This document shows positions 1-8,309 of a stretch of DNA of 64,000 nucleotides, in pieces. This stretch comes from Flammeovirgaceae bacterium (lineage in GTDB: Bacteria > Bacteroidota > Bacteroidia > Cytophagales > Cyclobacteriaceae), in contig JACJYU010000001.1 in NCBI GenBank assembly GCA_020635915.1, positions 868,001-932,000 of the forward strand. The letters run 5' to 3'. A program made the position numbers and the translations under genes. Position 1 is the first letter of the stretch; every line of letters begins with the position of its first letter. The notes under the pieces are model-generated. The model did not search any database. It was not told the origin of the DNA and saw only the letters and a list, made by a program, of their open reading frames with translations.

Positions 1-261
1 GATATATTTTTTCCACTCATCGGGCACCTCGCTTTCTTCGAAGATGGCGTCAACCGGGCAGGCCGGCACGCAAGCGTCACAATCGATGCAGGTTTCGGGG
101 TCTATGTACAACTGTTTTCCGGCAGGGTCAAACCCCTCCACTTTACATTCCTGTCCGCTTCCATCGGTGCTGATCGGTCCATGGATGCAATCAACGGGGC
201 AAACGTCCACACAGGCGGTATCGCAAGTGCCCACACAGGGTTCGCAAATAGTATAAGGCAT
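1..261 (-). CDS. Ferredoxin with two Fe-S clusters (partial, cut by left edge)
   Basis: Small iron-sulfur electron carrier, read leftward from an ATG at 261; 87 codons are visible and the stop codon lies outside the window. The second half has the block CIDCDACVPACP, a classical CxxCxxCxxxCP cluster site. The first half has Cys 9, 13, 17 and 21 followed by Pro, like the seven-iron ferredoxins of Thermus and actinobacteria, but with an extra Cys at 13 that could complete a second 4Fe-4S cluster. It is divergent from korA, 123 bases away, which makes it the obvious electron acceptor for KorAB; that link is inferred from position. Family call is secure; cluster type is open. Confidence 0.9.
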   Translation of the reverse strand, partial: MPYTICEPCVGTCDTACVDVCPVDCIHGPISTDGSGQECKVEGFDPAGKQLYIDPETCIDCDACVPACPVDAIFEESEVPDEWKKYI

Positions 262-336
262 AACAAGCTTATTTAAGTTTTTTGGTTGACTAATGCTATA
301 ATCTAAAAATAGAAAAAAACTTAGAATATCATCGCA

Positions 337-367
337 TTGTTATTGTGGCACAGGGGCAGTAATTTTA
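337..367 (+). promoter_or_regulatory. Candidate promoter of the korAB-nuo operon
   Basis: An ATTG at 336-339 and TAATTTTA at 360-367 are 20 bases apart, close to the Bacteroidetes pattern of TTG at -33 and TAnnTTTG at -7; the last base of the -7 element deviates. The leader before the korA ATG at 385 would be short, about a dozen bases. Pattern match only. Confidence 0.3.
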
Positions 368-384
368 TAGTAATCTGAAATTTT

Positions 385-2241
385 ATGAGTGAAACCCACA
401 CAAACGGCAAAAAGACGACCGTTGAAAAGGACAAGGTGGTGTTGCGCTTTGCGGGCGACTCTGGTGACGGCATGCAGTTGACCGGCTCGCAGTTTAGCTT
501 CACCTCTGCCCTGTTTGGCAACGACCTGGCCACCTTCCCTGATTTTCCCGCAGAAATACGCGCGCCCCTTGGCACGGTAGAGGGTGTCTCGGGCTTTCAG
601 GTGCAGATAGGCCAGGTGGATATTTATACGCCCGGGGATATGGCCGATGTATTGGTGGCCATGAACCCCGCGGCACTAAAATCCAATTTGCGCTATGCCA
701 GGGCTGGCGGCACCATCATCCTGGACATGGATGCCTTTGACAAGAGGAATATTGAAAAGGCGGGCTTCCTTAGCAATCCTGTGGAAGATGGCTCCCTTGA
801 CGCCTTCAATGTGGTGGAGGCGCCCATTTCATCCCTGACCAAAACCGCACTGGAGGGAATCAAGCTGGACAACAAAAGCATTATGCGGTGCAAAAACATG
901 TTTGCGCTTGGGATGATGTATTGGTTATTTGACCGGCCCCTGTCGGACACGGAACGGTACCTGAACAACAAATTCAAAAAAACACCGGCCATAGCGGAGG
1001 CCAACATCAAGGCGCTGCATACGGGGTTTCATTTTGCCGAAACCATAGAGGCATTGCCCTCCATGTACAAAGTGCCCGCTGCCAAAATTGAAAAAGGAAA
1101 ATACCGTCACATTTCCGGCAACGTGGCCACGGCATGGGGCTTTATGGCCGCAGCGGAAAAAATGGGGAAAAAAATATTTTATGGCTCTTACCCCATCACG
1201 CCTGCCAGCGATATCCTCCACGAACTTTCCAAGCACAAGCACCTGGGCGTGATCACCCTGCAGGCCGAGGACGAAATCGCGGCCGTGTGCTCGGCCATTG
1301 GCGCAAGCTATGCCGGGCAGATTGGGCTCACCGCTTCCTCGGGGCCTGGTATCGCTTTGAAGGGCGAGGCGATTGGCCTGGCCATTATGGCGGAGCTCCC
1401 GCTCATCGTGGTTGACGTGCAACGTGGCGGCCCCTCCACAGGGCTCCCTACCAAAACCGAACAGGCCGATATCAACCTGGCACTGTACGGGCGCAACAGT
1501 GAGAGCCCTTGCATCGTGTTGGCGGCAAGCACCCCTGCCGATTGTTTTGAATTTGCCTACATGGCCACCAAGCTGGCCTTTGAGCACATGACCCCCGTCA
1601 TTTTGCTAACAGACGGCTATCTGGCCAACGGCTCCGAGCCCTGGAAATACCCTAAGACGGCCGACTTGCCGGAAATCAGTGTGCCCATGGCAAAGCCAAA
1701 CGGGGAAGCCTACTTGCCCTACCTTCGCAACAAGGAGACATTGGCCCGGTATTTTGCCATACCCGGCATGCCCGGGCTTGAACACCGCATTGGCGGGTTG
1801 GAAAAACAGGAAAACACCGGCAATGTTTCCTACGATCCTTTGAACCACGAAGGGATGGTGAACCTGCGCGCGGAAAAGGTAGAACGTGTGGCCAATTACA
1901 TTCCAGGACTGAAGGTAATGGGCGAAGGTAATGGAAAACTTTTGGTGGTAGGATGGGGCGGAACATATGGAAGCCTCCATACCTCCGTGGCGGAATTATG
2001 GAAAGAAGGCAAAAGTATTGACCATGCCCATTTTAACTATATCAACCCCCTTCCCAAAAACACAGGCGAAGTACTGGCCGGCTACGAAAATATTTTGGTG
2101 TGCGAATTGAACTTGGGGCAATTTGCCTCCCACCTGAAGAGCAAGTTCCCTCATCTGAAAATAGGGTCGTACACAAAGGTCCAGGGGTTGCCCTTTACAG
2201 TAACGGAGTTGAAAGAAAAATTTATTGAAATATTAAACTAG
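385..2241 (+). CDS. korA: 2-oxoacid:ferredoxin oxidoreductase, fused gamma-alpha subunit
   Basis: Large subunit of a thiamine-diphosphate enzyme that oxidatively decarboxylates a 2-oxoacid, probably 2-oxoglutarate, to the acyl-CoA while reducing ferredoxin. The 618-residue protein is a fusion: an N-terminal gamma domain (about residues 16-195, with the loop GDSGDGM at 24-30) followed by the alpha pyrimidine-binding and C-terminal domains (about 230-610). This gamma-alpha fusion is typical of the two-subunit KorAB/OGOR type. korB follows after 5 bases. Substrate is inferred from family resemblance; pyruvate or a branched-chain 2-oxoacid cannot be ruled out. The divergent ferredoxin upstream and the complex I genes downstream give the electron path. 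Confidence 0.9.
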   Translation: MSETHTNGKKTTVEKDKVVLRFAGDSGDGMQLTGSQFSFTSALFGNDLATFPDFPAEIRAPLGTVEGVSGFQVQIGQVDIYTPGDMADVLVAMNPAALKSNLRYARAGGTIILDMDAFDKRNIEKAGFLSNPVEDGSLDAFNVVEAPISSLTKTALEGIKLDNKSIMRCKNMFALGMMYWLFDRPLSDTERYLNNKFKKTPAIAEANIKALHTGFHFAETIEALPSMYKVPAAKIEKGKYRHISGNVATAWGFMAAAEKMGKKIFYGSYPITPASDILHELSKHKHLGVITLQAEDEIAAVCSAIGASYAGQIGLTASSGPGIALKGEAIGLAIMAELPLIVVDVQRGGPSTGLPTKTEQADINLALYGRNSESPCIVLAASTPADCFEFAYMATKLAFEHMTPVILLTDGYLANGSEPWKYPKTADLPEISVPMAKPNGEAYLPYLRNKETLARYFAIPGMPGLEHRIGGLEKQENTGNVSYDPLNHEGMVNLRAEKVERVANYIPGLKVMGEGNGKLLVVGWGGTYGSLHTSVAELWKEGKSIDHAHFNYINPLPKNTGEVLAGYENILVCELNLGQFASHLKSKFPHLKIGSYTKVQGLPFTVTELKEKFIEILN

Positions 2242-2246
2242 GGGAT

Positions 2247-3281
2247 ATGGCCGAAGTTGCAGAAAAAGAAGAAAAACCAAAACTGACAAAAAAGGATTTT
2301 GCCAGTGACCAGTTGGTGCGTTGGTGCCCCGGTTGTGGGGACTACTCCATTTTGTCGGCCATGACCTCGGCATTGCCGCAGCTTGATATCCCAAAGGAAA
2401 ATTTTGTTTTTGTCTCCGGTATTGGTTGTGCCGCGCGTTTTCCCTATTACATGAATACATATGGCTTCCATACCATCCATGGCAGGGGGCCGGCCATTGC
2501 CACAGGCGTAAAATTGGCCAACCCAAAGCTAAGTGTTTGGGAAATACAAGGGGATGGCGATGCACTGGCCATTGGCGGCAATCATTTTATACATGCCCTC
2601 AGGAGGAACATTGACATCAACATCCTGTTGTTCAACAATGAGATATACGGGCTGACCAAAGGACAGTACTCCCCGACCTCCCCTACCGGGCTGGTCACCA
2701 AATCAACACCCTTTGGCGCGGTGGAGAGGCCTTTCAGCGCAGGGGAGTTGGTGATTGGCGCGCAAGGCACCCATTATGCGCGCACCATCGACACCAACCC
2801 CAAGCTAATGACTGAAATTTTTGTCAAAGCTGCCAGGCATGTGGGCACGTCCATGATCGAGATATTGCAAAACTGTGTCATCTTCAACGATGACACACAT
2901 GGAAAAGTCACCGACCGTGCCAACAGGGACGACTTTCAGTTGCACGTTGAGCACGGGCAGCCCATGCTGTTCGGAAAGGAAAAGCAAAAGGGCCTGCGGC
3001 TAAACGGCTTGAAACTGGAAATCGTGACCCTGGGCGAAAACGGCATTACCGAAAAGGACATACTCGTGCATGATGCGCACGAACCGGACGCCACCCTGCA
3101 CATGATGCTGATCCGCCTCAAGCCCCCCGAATTCCCCATGGTGTTGGGCGTCATCCGCGAAGTGTCGGCACCGGCATATACCCAAAGATTGGAAGAAGAG
3201 GAGAAACAAAGCCGTCAAAAATCAAATTATACCTGTGTGGACGACCTCCTGAACAGTGGTGAAACCTGGGAAATAAAATAA
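2247..3281 (+). CDS. korB: 2-oxoacid:ferredoxin oxidoreductase, beta subunit
   Basis: Catalytic beta subunit carrying the thiamine-diphosphate site and a 4Fe-4S cluster. The cluster motif CPGCGD is at residues 27-32, with a further Cys at 61 (IGCAARF). The diphosphate-binding motif starts with GDGD at 102-105 and continues through a conserved Asn to a run ending LLFNN. At 344 residues it has the usual length for KorB. Its TAA stop shares a base with the ATG of nuoA (TAATG at 3279-3283), so translation of the two genes is probably coupled. That overlap is the strongest local evidence that this enzyme and complex I belong to one operon. Confidence 0.92.
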   Translation: MAEVAEKEEKPKLTKKDFASDQLVRWCPGCGDYSILSAMTSALPQLDIPKENFVFVSGIGCAARFPYYMNTYGFHTIHGRGPAIATGVKLANPKLSVWEIQGDGDALAIGGNHFIHALRRNIDINILLFNNEIYGLTKGQYSPTSPTGLVTKSTPFGAVERPFSAGELVIGAQGTHYARTIDTNPKLMTEIFVKAARHVGTSMIEILQNCVIFNDDTHGKVTDRANRDDFQLHVEHGQPMLFGKEKQKGLRLNGLKLEIVTLGENGITEKDILVHDAHEPDATLHMMLIRLKPPEFPMVLGVIREVSAPAYTQRLEEEEKQSRQKSNYTCVDDLLNSGETWEIK

Positions 3282-3631
3282 TGGACGCAGAAGCCCTGGT
3301 CATATTCTTTTTTTGTGGCGTCCTCATGGTGGGCGCAGGGGTGCTGGTGGCCTACCTGGTTGCCCCCACCTCCAGCAACGAGCAAAAGGGCGAGCCGTAT
3401 GAATGTGGCATCCCCACGCAAGGGCCTTCCATGATACAGTTCAAGGTTGGCTATTATCTTTTCGCCATACTTTTCCTGATTTTTGATGTAGAGACGGTTT
3501 TCGTTTTTCCCTGGGCGGTGGTAATGAAAAAAATGGGAATGGTGGCCTTTATTGAAATCGTGATCTTCTTTGTGGTATTGGGCTTGGGGTTGATATATGC
3601 CTGGAAAAAGAATGCCTTGAAATGGGAGTAA
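3281..3631 (+). CDS. nuoA: NADH-quinone oxidoreductase-type subunit A
   Basis: Membrane subunit of complex I near the quinone cavity. The 116-residue protein has three predicted membrane helices (about residues 5-28, 63-83 and 88-108) and the family motif YECGIPTQG near residue 41-49, containing the Cys of the flexible TMH1-2 loop, plus LIFDVETVFVFPW in the second helix. The start codon overlaps the korB stop, and the end overlaps nuoB by 10 bases. Family length is normal. Confidence 0.95.
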   Translation: MDAEALVIFFFCGVLMVGAGVLVAYLVAPTSSNEQKGEPYECGIPTQGPSMIQFKVGYYLFAILFLIFDVETVFVFPWAVVMKKMGMVAFIEIVIFFVVLGLGLIYAWKKNALKWE

Positions 3632-4191
3632 ACCAAAACACCATAAGCCCTGAGGAGCAGGAAAAGTTGTTGAAGGAATTCCCTGGCGAAATCAAGAAAG
3701 GCCCGGGAAGCAATATCGTTATCACCACTGTGGATGGCGTGGTGAACTGGGCACGCTCCAACTCCCTATGGCCCCTCGTTTTTGGCACCAGTTGTTGTGC
3801 CATAGAGATGATGGCCACAGGCGCCAGCCGCCATGATTGGTCGAGGTTTGGCACGGAAGTGGCAAGGGCCACGCCCCGGCAGGCCGACCTCATCGTCATT
3901 GCCGGGACCATCGTAAACAAAATGGCGCCCGTCCTCAAAAGGCTGTACGACCAAATGGCCGACCCCAAATATGTGATCGCAATGGGGGCTTGCGCCACCT
4001 CCGGGGGCCCTTTTTACTACAATACCTATTCGGTCGTGAAAGGGGCCGACCACATCATACCCGTTGATGTGTATGTGCCCGGCTGCCCTCCCCGGCCCGA
4101 AGCTTTGCTGTACGGCATTATGCAGTTGCAAAAGAAAATAAAAGGCGAGTCTTTAAGCAAACCCCGTGACCCAATGAAAGGATTCGTTTAA
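3622..4191 (+). CDS. nuoB: Complex I subunit B (N2 cluster)
   Basis: Peripheral-arm subunit binding the terminal 4Fe-4S cluster N2, which passes electrons to quinone. All four ligands are visible: the tandem Cys 58-59 (GTSCCAIEM), Cys 124 (MGACATSGG) and Cys 155 (VPGCPPRPE). The 189-residue protein starts inside the end of nuoA (ATGGGAGTAA, 10-base overlap). A 64-base gap to nuoC holds no gene. The intact N2 site shows that quinone-reducing chemistry is retained although the NADH module is not encoded in this cluster. Confidence 0.96.
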   Translation: MGVNQNTISPEEQEKLLKEFPGEIKKGPGSNIVITTVDGVVNWARSNSLWPLVFGTSCCAIEMMATGASRHDWSRFGTEVARATPRQADLIVIAGTIVNKMAPVLKRLYDQMADPKYVIAMGACATSGGPFYYNTYSVVKGADHIIPVDVYVPGCPPRPEALLYGIMQLQKKIKGESLSKPRDPMKGFV

Positions 4192-4255
4192 CACTTATAA
4201 AGGCCATGACGGGTGACCCAATTAGGACAAAGTACATGCCACAAGGAAACAAAGT

Positions 4256-4714
4256 ATGTCCAACGAAGAAATAAAAAAGTTTATCACGGGCCAGGTGGCC
4301 GAAGCCATTTTTGTGGAGGGGCCACAATTCTTGCAGGTCACGGTGCCCTCCATAAAAATCCTGCCCTTGGCCCACGAACTGAAATCAAACGAAAATACAG
4401 CGTTTGATTTTCTTTTTTGCCTTACTGCCGTGGATTGGCCCGAACACATGGAAGTGGTGTACCACCTGAAATCCACAAGGCACCATCACCAAATTGCCGT
4501 AAAGGCCAAAATCAATACCCGGGAAAACCCGGAAATTGAATCGGTGTGCCACATCTGGCGCACAGCGGAGATGCACGAGCGGGAAGCATACGACCTGTTT
4601 GGCATTACATTCCTGAACCATCCCGACCTGCGAAGGCTCCTGCTCACCGATGACTGGGAAGGATGGCCAATGCGAAAAGACTATGACGACCCCATAAACA
4701 TGATCGAATACTGA
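4256..4714 (+). CDS. nuoC: Complex I subunit C
   Basis: Peripheral-arm scaffold subunit (30-kDa type) of complex I, 152 residues, somewhat short for the family. The C-terminal signature is clear: HEREAYDLFGITFLNHPDLRR-type sequence near residues 102-123, followed by DDWEGWPMRKDY. It is separate from nuoD, unlike the NuoCD fusion of Escherichia coli, and its TGA stop overlaps the nuoD ATG by one base (TGATG). Confidence 0.94.
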   Translation: MSNEEIKKFITGQVAEAIFVEGPQFLQVTVPSIKILPLAHELKSNENTAFDFLFCLTAVDWPEHMEVVYHLKSTRHHHQIAVKAKINTRENPEIESVCHIWRTAEMHEREAYDLFGITFLNHPDLRRLLLTDDWEGWPMRKDYDDPINMIEY

Positions 4715-5835
4715 TGGAAGAAGTGGCGCACGACCGGGAACTGGAGTCGAAGGAATACTTCATCAATATGGGGCCACAGCACCCCAGCACACATGGGGTA
4801 TTGCGGCTGGTATTGTCCCTTGATGGGGAAGTCATCCGGAAAGTAGAGCCCCACCTGGGCTTTATCCACCGGTCCATCGAAAAAATGTGCGAGCATGACA
4901 GCTACCAACAGATCGTACACCTTACCGACCGCATGGACTACCTCTCCTGCCATATCAATAACGAAGCCGTATGCCTGTGTGTGGAGCAGGCCTTGCAGAT
5001 AGAGGTGCCGGACCGCGTAAAAGTGGTCCGAACCATAATAGACGAGTTGAACAGGATTTCCTCCCATCAACTGTGGTGGGGCGTAATGGGCATGGACCTG
5101 GGGGCGATCACCACTTTCCTGTATGGCTTTCGCGATCGTGAAATGATCACCGATATTTTCGAAGAGACCTGCGGGGCGCGGCTCACCATGAACTATAACG
5201 TGCCGGGCGGCCTGTTCTTCGACATTCACCCCAATTTCCAAAAGCGCACCAAAGCATTCATCGCCCACTTCAAAAAAAAGCTGCCCGAATACGATGCGCT
5301 CCTCTCCGATAATGTGATTTTTGGCCAGCGCACGAAAGGGATCGGGACACTCACCAAAGAGGATGCCATCAGCTACGGGGTAACCGGTCCCACAGGCCGG
5401 GCTTCGGGGTTTTCTTGTGACGTAAGGAAGCACCACGGCTATATGGCCTACGACAAGGTGCAGTTCAAGGAAATCCTGGGCACGGAAGGGGATTGTTTTG
5501 CCCGGTACAAATGCCGCATTGCAGAAATGTGGGAGTCGATGCACATCATAGAGCAATTGATAGACAACATACCCGCAGGCGACTACAAAGTGCCCACCAA
5601 AGCGGTGATCAAATTGCCCAAGGGCGAATGGTACCAGAAAGTAGAAACCGCCCGTGGGGAGTTTGGGGTCTATATCATCAGCGAAGGGCAAAAGAGCCCC
5701 TACCGGTTGAAGTTCCGGTCCCCCGGTTTTAGCAACCTGTCGGCACTGGACCACATGGCGCGGGGGTGCAAGATCGCGGACCTGGTCGCCATCATGTCAA
5801 CCCTGGATTTGGTAATACCCGATATTGACCGATAA
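4714..5835 (+). CDS. nuoD: Complex I subunit D (quinone-binding 49-kDa type)
   Basis: Peripheral-arm subunit that with NuoB forms the quinone pocket; it descends from the large subunit of NiFe hydrogenases. The 373-residue protein begins the conserved part at NMGPQHPSTHGVLR (about residues 18-31), followed by PHLGFIHRSIEKM and DRMDYLSC, all family signatures. The C-terminus ends in DLVIPDIDR, close to the family form DxVxGxVDR. Start overlaps the nuoC stop; nuoH begins 3 bases after the end. It lies directly before nuoH, where many bacteria carry nuoEFG. Confidence 0.96.
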   Translation: MEEVAHDRELESKEYFINMGPQHPSTHGVLRLVLSLDGEVIRKVEPHLGFIHRSIEKMCEHDSYQQIVHLTDRMDYLSCHINNEAVCLCVEQALQIEVPDRVKVVRTIIDELNRISSHQLWWGVMGMDLGAITTFLYGFRDREMITDIFEETCGARLTMNYNVPGGLFFDIHPNFQKRTKAFIAHFKKKLPEYDALLSDNVIFGQRTKGIGTLTKEDAISYGVTGPTGRASGFSCDVRKHHGYMAYDKVQFKEILGTEGDCFARYKCRIAEMWESMHIIEQLIDNIPAGDYKVPTKAVIKLPKGEWYQKVETARGEFGVYIISEGQKSPYRLKFRSPGFSNLSALDHMARGCKIADLVAIMSTLDLVIPDIDR

Positions 5836-5838
5836 CAT

Positions 5839-6924
5839 ATGGACTGGCTTTACGACTTTTCCATCCTTACCCACGGCATCCACGAAGGCCTGTCCGGGAG
5901 GTTTGAACCCGCAAGGGTAGTGGTCATTGAAATGGTGCTGGCCGGGCTTGCATTCATGATCTTGTTTGCCGTCCTCGGCCTTGTGTTGGTGTATGCCGAG
6001 AGAAAAGTCAGCGCCTTTTTCCAACAGCGGCTGGGGCCCATGCGCGTGGGCTTCTGGGGAACGGCCCAAACCCTTGCCGATGTCATCAAGCTCCTGATGA
6101 AAGAGCCGCTGATCAACAAAAATGCAGACCGTTTTTTGTTCAACCTGGCACCCTACATCATCATGATTGCCGCTTTTATGGCCATGGCGGCCTTGCCGTT
6201 TGCCAAAGGGCTGCAAGCCTTGGATTTCGACATCGGGCTGCTGTACATATCTGCAGTTTCTTCATTGGGCGTTGTCGGCATCCTGCTGGCAGGCTGGTCG
6301 TCAGACAATAAATATTCATTGATAGGCGCCCTGCGCTCCGGTGCGCAGATCATTAGTTATGAACTGTCAGTGGGGTTGTCGTTGCTTACCATAGTGGTGC
6401 TGACTGGCAGCCTTCAACTAAGCGTAATTGTGGAGTCACAAGCCAACGGATGGTGGATTTTCAAAGGCCACTTGCCGGCCGTCATAGCCTTTATTGTCTT
6501 TTTGATAGCCAGCACTGCAGAGACGAACCGGGGGCCGTTTGACCTGGCAGAAGCAGAGTCGGAATTAACGGCCGGGTTCCATACCGAATATTCGGGACTA
6601 AAGTTTGCTTTCTTCTTCCTGGCCGAGTTTGCCAATATGTTCATTGTTAGCGCCCTCGGGGCAACGGTGTTCCTGGGCGGTTGGATGCCCTTTCATATCG
6701 GGGGCTGGGAAGGGTTTAACCAGGTGATGGACTATATCCCCCCTATCTTTTGGTTTTTGGGCAAAGTGGGCTTTATGATCTTTATGATGATGTGGTTCAG
6801 ATGGACGTTTCCTAGGCTAAGGATAGACCAACTGTTGACTTTGGAGTGGAAGTATTTACTCCCTGTTAATTTAATGAATATATTGGTGATGGCGTTTTTG
6901 GCCCTTATGGGCTGGCATTTTTGA
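5839..6924 (+). CDS. nuoH: Complex I subunit H (membrane)
   Basis: Membrane subunit that joins the peripheral arm to the pumping modules and lines the quinone tunnel. The 361-residue protein has about eight hydrophobic helices. Family motifs include ERKVSAFFQQRLGPMRVG near residues 54-71 and the acidic loop GPFDLAEAESELTAGFHTE near 233-251, whose acidic residues are part of the quinone-side charge path. Length is slightly above the E. coli protein. A 77-base gap separates it from nuoI. Confidence 0.96.
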   Translation: MDWLYDFSILTHGIHEGLSGRFEPARVVVIEMVLAGLAFMILFAVLGLVLVYAERKVSAFFQQRLGPMRVGFWGTAQTLADVIKLLMKEPLINKNADRFLFNLAPYIIMIAAFMAMAALPFAKGLQALDFDIGLLYISAVSSLGVVGILLAGWSSDNKYSLIGALRSGAQIISYELSVGLSLLTIVVLTGSLQLSVIVESQANGWWIFKGHLPAVIAFIVFLIASTAETNRGPFDLAEAESELTAGFHTEYSGLKFAFFFLAEFANMFIVSALGATVFLGGWMPFHIGGWEGFNQVMDYIPPIFWFLGKVGFMIFMMMWFRWTFPRLRIDQLLTLEWKYLLPVNLMNILVMAFLALMGWHF

Positions 6925-7001
6925 AAATAAATATTGAGAACATATCCCTGGTGTGCCGAAGTTAAGTGGCAGGGCGCAAAGGGAAGCAAAGGAGGAGGGA
7001 C

Positions 7002-7478
7002 ATGAAAAGTATTATTGATTATTTCAAAGGGATTTTTTTGGGGCTGAGGTCTTTGGTAAAGGGCATGGCCGTGACAGGGCACTACATTGCCCATCCAAAA
7101 GAAATCATTACTCAACAATACCCAGAAAACCGCGAGTCGCTTAAAATGTTTGAACGCTTCCGTGGCGAGGTGGTGCTGTTGCACGATGAAAACAACGAGC
7201 ACAAATGCACCGGCTGTTCCGCATGCGAAGTGGCCTGCCCCAACGGTTCCATAGAAATCATCCCCAAAAGGGTGGAGATAGATGGCCGAAAAGTAAAAGC
7301 CATAGACCAGTTTGTGTACCACCTCCAAATGTGCACCATGTGCGGGCTGTGCATCCCGGCATGCCCTACCGATGCCATCGTGATGGCAAACACTTTTGAA
7401 CATGCCGTGTACGACAGGGACAAGCTGACTAAAATTTTAAATAAGCACGGCTCCAAAATAATGGACGGCATCAAATAA
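7002..7478 (+). CDS. nuoI: Complex I subunit I (2x 4Fe-4S)
   Basis: Ferredoxin-like subunit carrying clusters N6a and N6b, which relay electrons to NuoB. The two CxxCxxCxxxCP motifs are at Cys 69-72-75-79 and Cys 111-114-117-121 of a 158-residue protein. I chose the ATG at 7002 because a purine-rich GGAGGAGGGA lies just upstream and the protein begins like other NuoI; a GTG at 6966 in the same frame would add 12 mostly basic residues. With NuoEFG not encoded here, NuoI is the outermost Fe-S subunit and the likely docking point for a ferredoxin or another donor (inference). The stop overlaps the nuoJ start (TAATG). Confidence 0.95.
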   Translation: MKSIIDYFKGIFLGLRSLVKGMAVTGHYIAHPKEIITQQYPENRESLKMFERFRGEVVLLHDENNEHKCTGCSACEVACPNGSIEIIPKRVEIDGRKVKAIDQFVYHLQMCTMCGLCIPACPTDAIVMANTFEHAVYDRDKLTKILNKHGSKIMDGIK

Positions 7479-7999
7479 TGGGGACGGGCGCGATCATATT
7501 CTATTCCATTGCCACGATCATGGTCGTGTTTTCTTTTTTGGCCGTTGTCTCCCAAAGGGTGTTAAGGGCGGCCGTTTATCTTTTGTTTGCCCTGGCGGGG
7601 GCTGCCGCGGTTTATTTTATGGTTGGCTATTTCTTCCTTGCAGCCGTGCAATTGATCGTGTATGCCGGGGGCATCGTAGTCCTGATTATTTTTTCCATCT
7701 TGCTGACTTCGCATATTGGGGAAAAAATGCAGAAGCCCGATGGTTGGAAAGTTATCCTTACCTCCGTTGTCGGGCTGGGCGGGGCGGCACTCTCCGTATT
7801 TGTCATTACCAACCATGCCTTCATGCCCCAACACCAAAAGGGCATCGAAGCCAGCATGGCCACCATAGGGGAAAAGATGCTGGGCTACGGGGCGGGGGGG
7901 TATGTGCTTCCCTTTGAAGTCATCAGCATCCTGCTATTGGCCGCCATGGTAGGAGCCATTGCGGTGGCCAAAAGAAACAAAACCAATGACAATGGTTGA
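7478..7999 (+). CDS. nuoJ: Complex I subunit J (membrane)
   Basis: Membrane subunit with five predicted helices in 173 residues. The family helix GYFFLAAVQLIVYAGGIVVL near residues 50-69 is the one that carries the pi-bulge in known structures. The ATG overlaps the nuoI stop, and the 3' end overlaps nuoK by 14 bases. Length and hydrophobic pattern are normal. Confidence 0.93.
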   Translation: MGTGAIIFYSIATIMVVFSFLAVVSQRVLRAAVYLLFALAGAAAVYFMVGYFFLAAVQLIVYAGGIVVLIIFSILLTSHIGEKMQKPDGWKVILTSVVGLGGAALSVFVITNHAFMPQHQKGIEASMATIGEKMLGYGAGGYVLPFEVISILLLAAMVGAIAVAKRNKTNDNG

Positions 8000-8309
8000 A
8001 CAAGTGCCGTTACACCATGCGTTGATCGCCACCACACTGATGTTCTTCATTGGCGTGTATGGTTTTTTGACCAGGAAAAACCTGATCACCATGCTCATAA
8101 GCATTGAAATAATGCTTAATGCGGTTAACCTTAATTTTGTGTTCTTCAACATCTATTTGTTCCCCGGCACGCTGGAAGGGCACTTTTTCTCCCTCTTCAT
8201 CATTGCCATAGCAGCTGCCGAGGCGGCAGTGGCCATCGCCATATTCATCAGCCTCTATCGAAATATCCGCTCCATTGACGTGGAAGACGCAAACACGATG
8301 AAGCACTAA
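7986..8309 (+). CDS. nuoK: Complex I subunit K (membrane)
   Basis: Small three-helix, MrpC-like subunit. Conserved Glu residues sit in the second and third helices (ISIEIMLNAVNL and AAAEAAVAIAIF), as needed for the proton path. I placed the start at the ATG at 7986 (107 residues); a second in-frame ATG at 7992 is equally plausible, and both overlap the end of nuoJ. The stop overlaps the nuoL start (TAATG at 8307-8311). Confidence 0.93.
   Translation: MTMVEQVPLHHALIATTLMFFIGVYGFLTRKNLITMLISIEIMLNAVNLNFVFFNIYLFPGTLEGHFFSLFIIAIAAAEAAVAIAIFISLYRNIRSIDVEDANTMKH

Noticed and set aside
4681..5754. A 357-codon open frame on the minus strand
   Set aside because: Antisense to nuoD, which has all family signatures.
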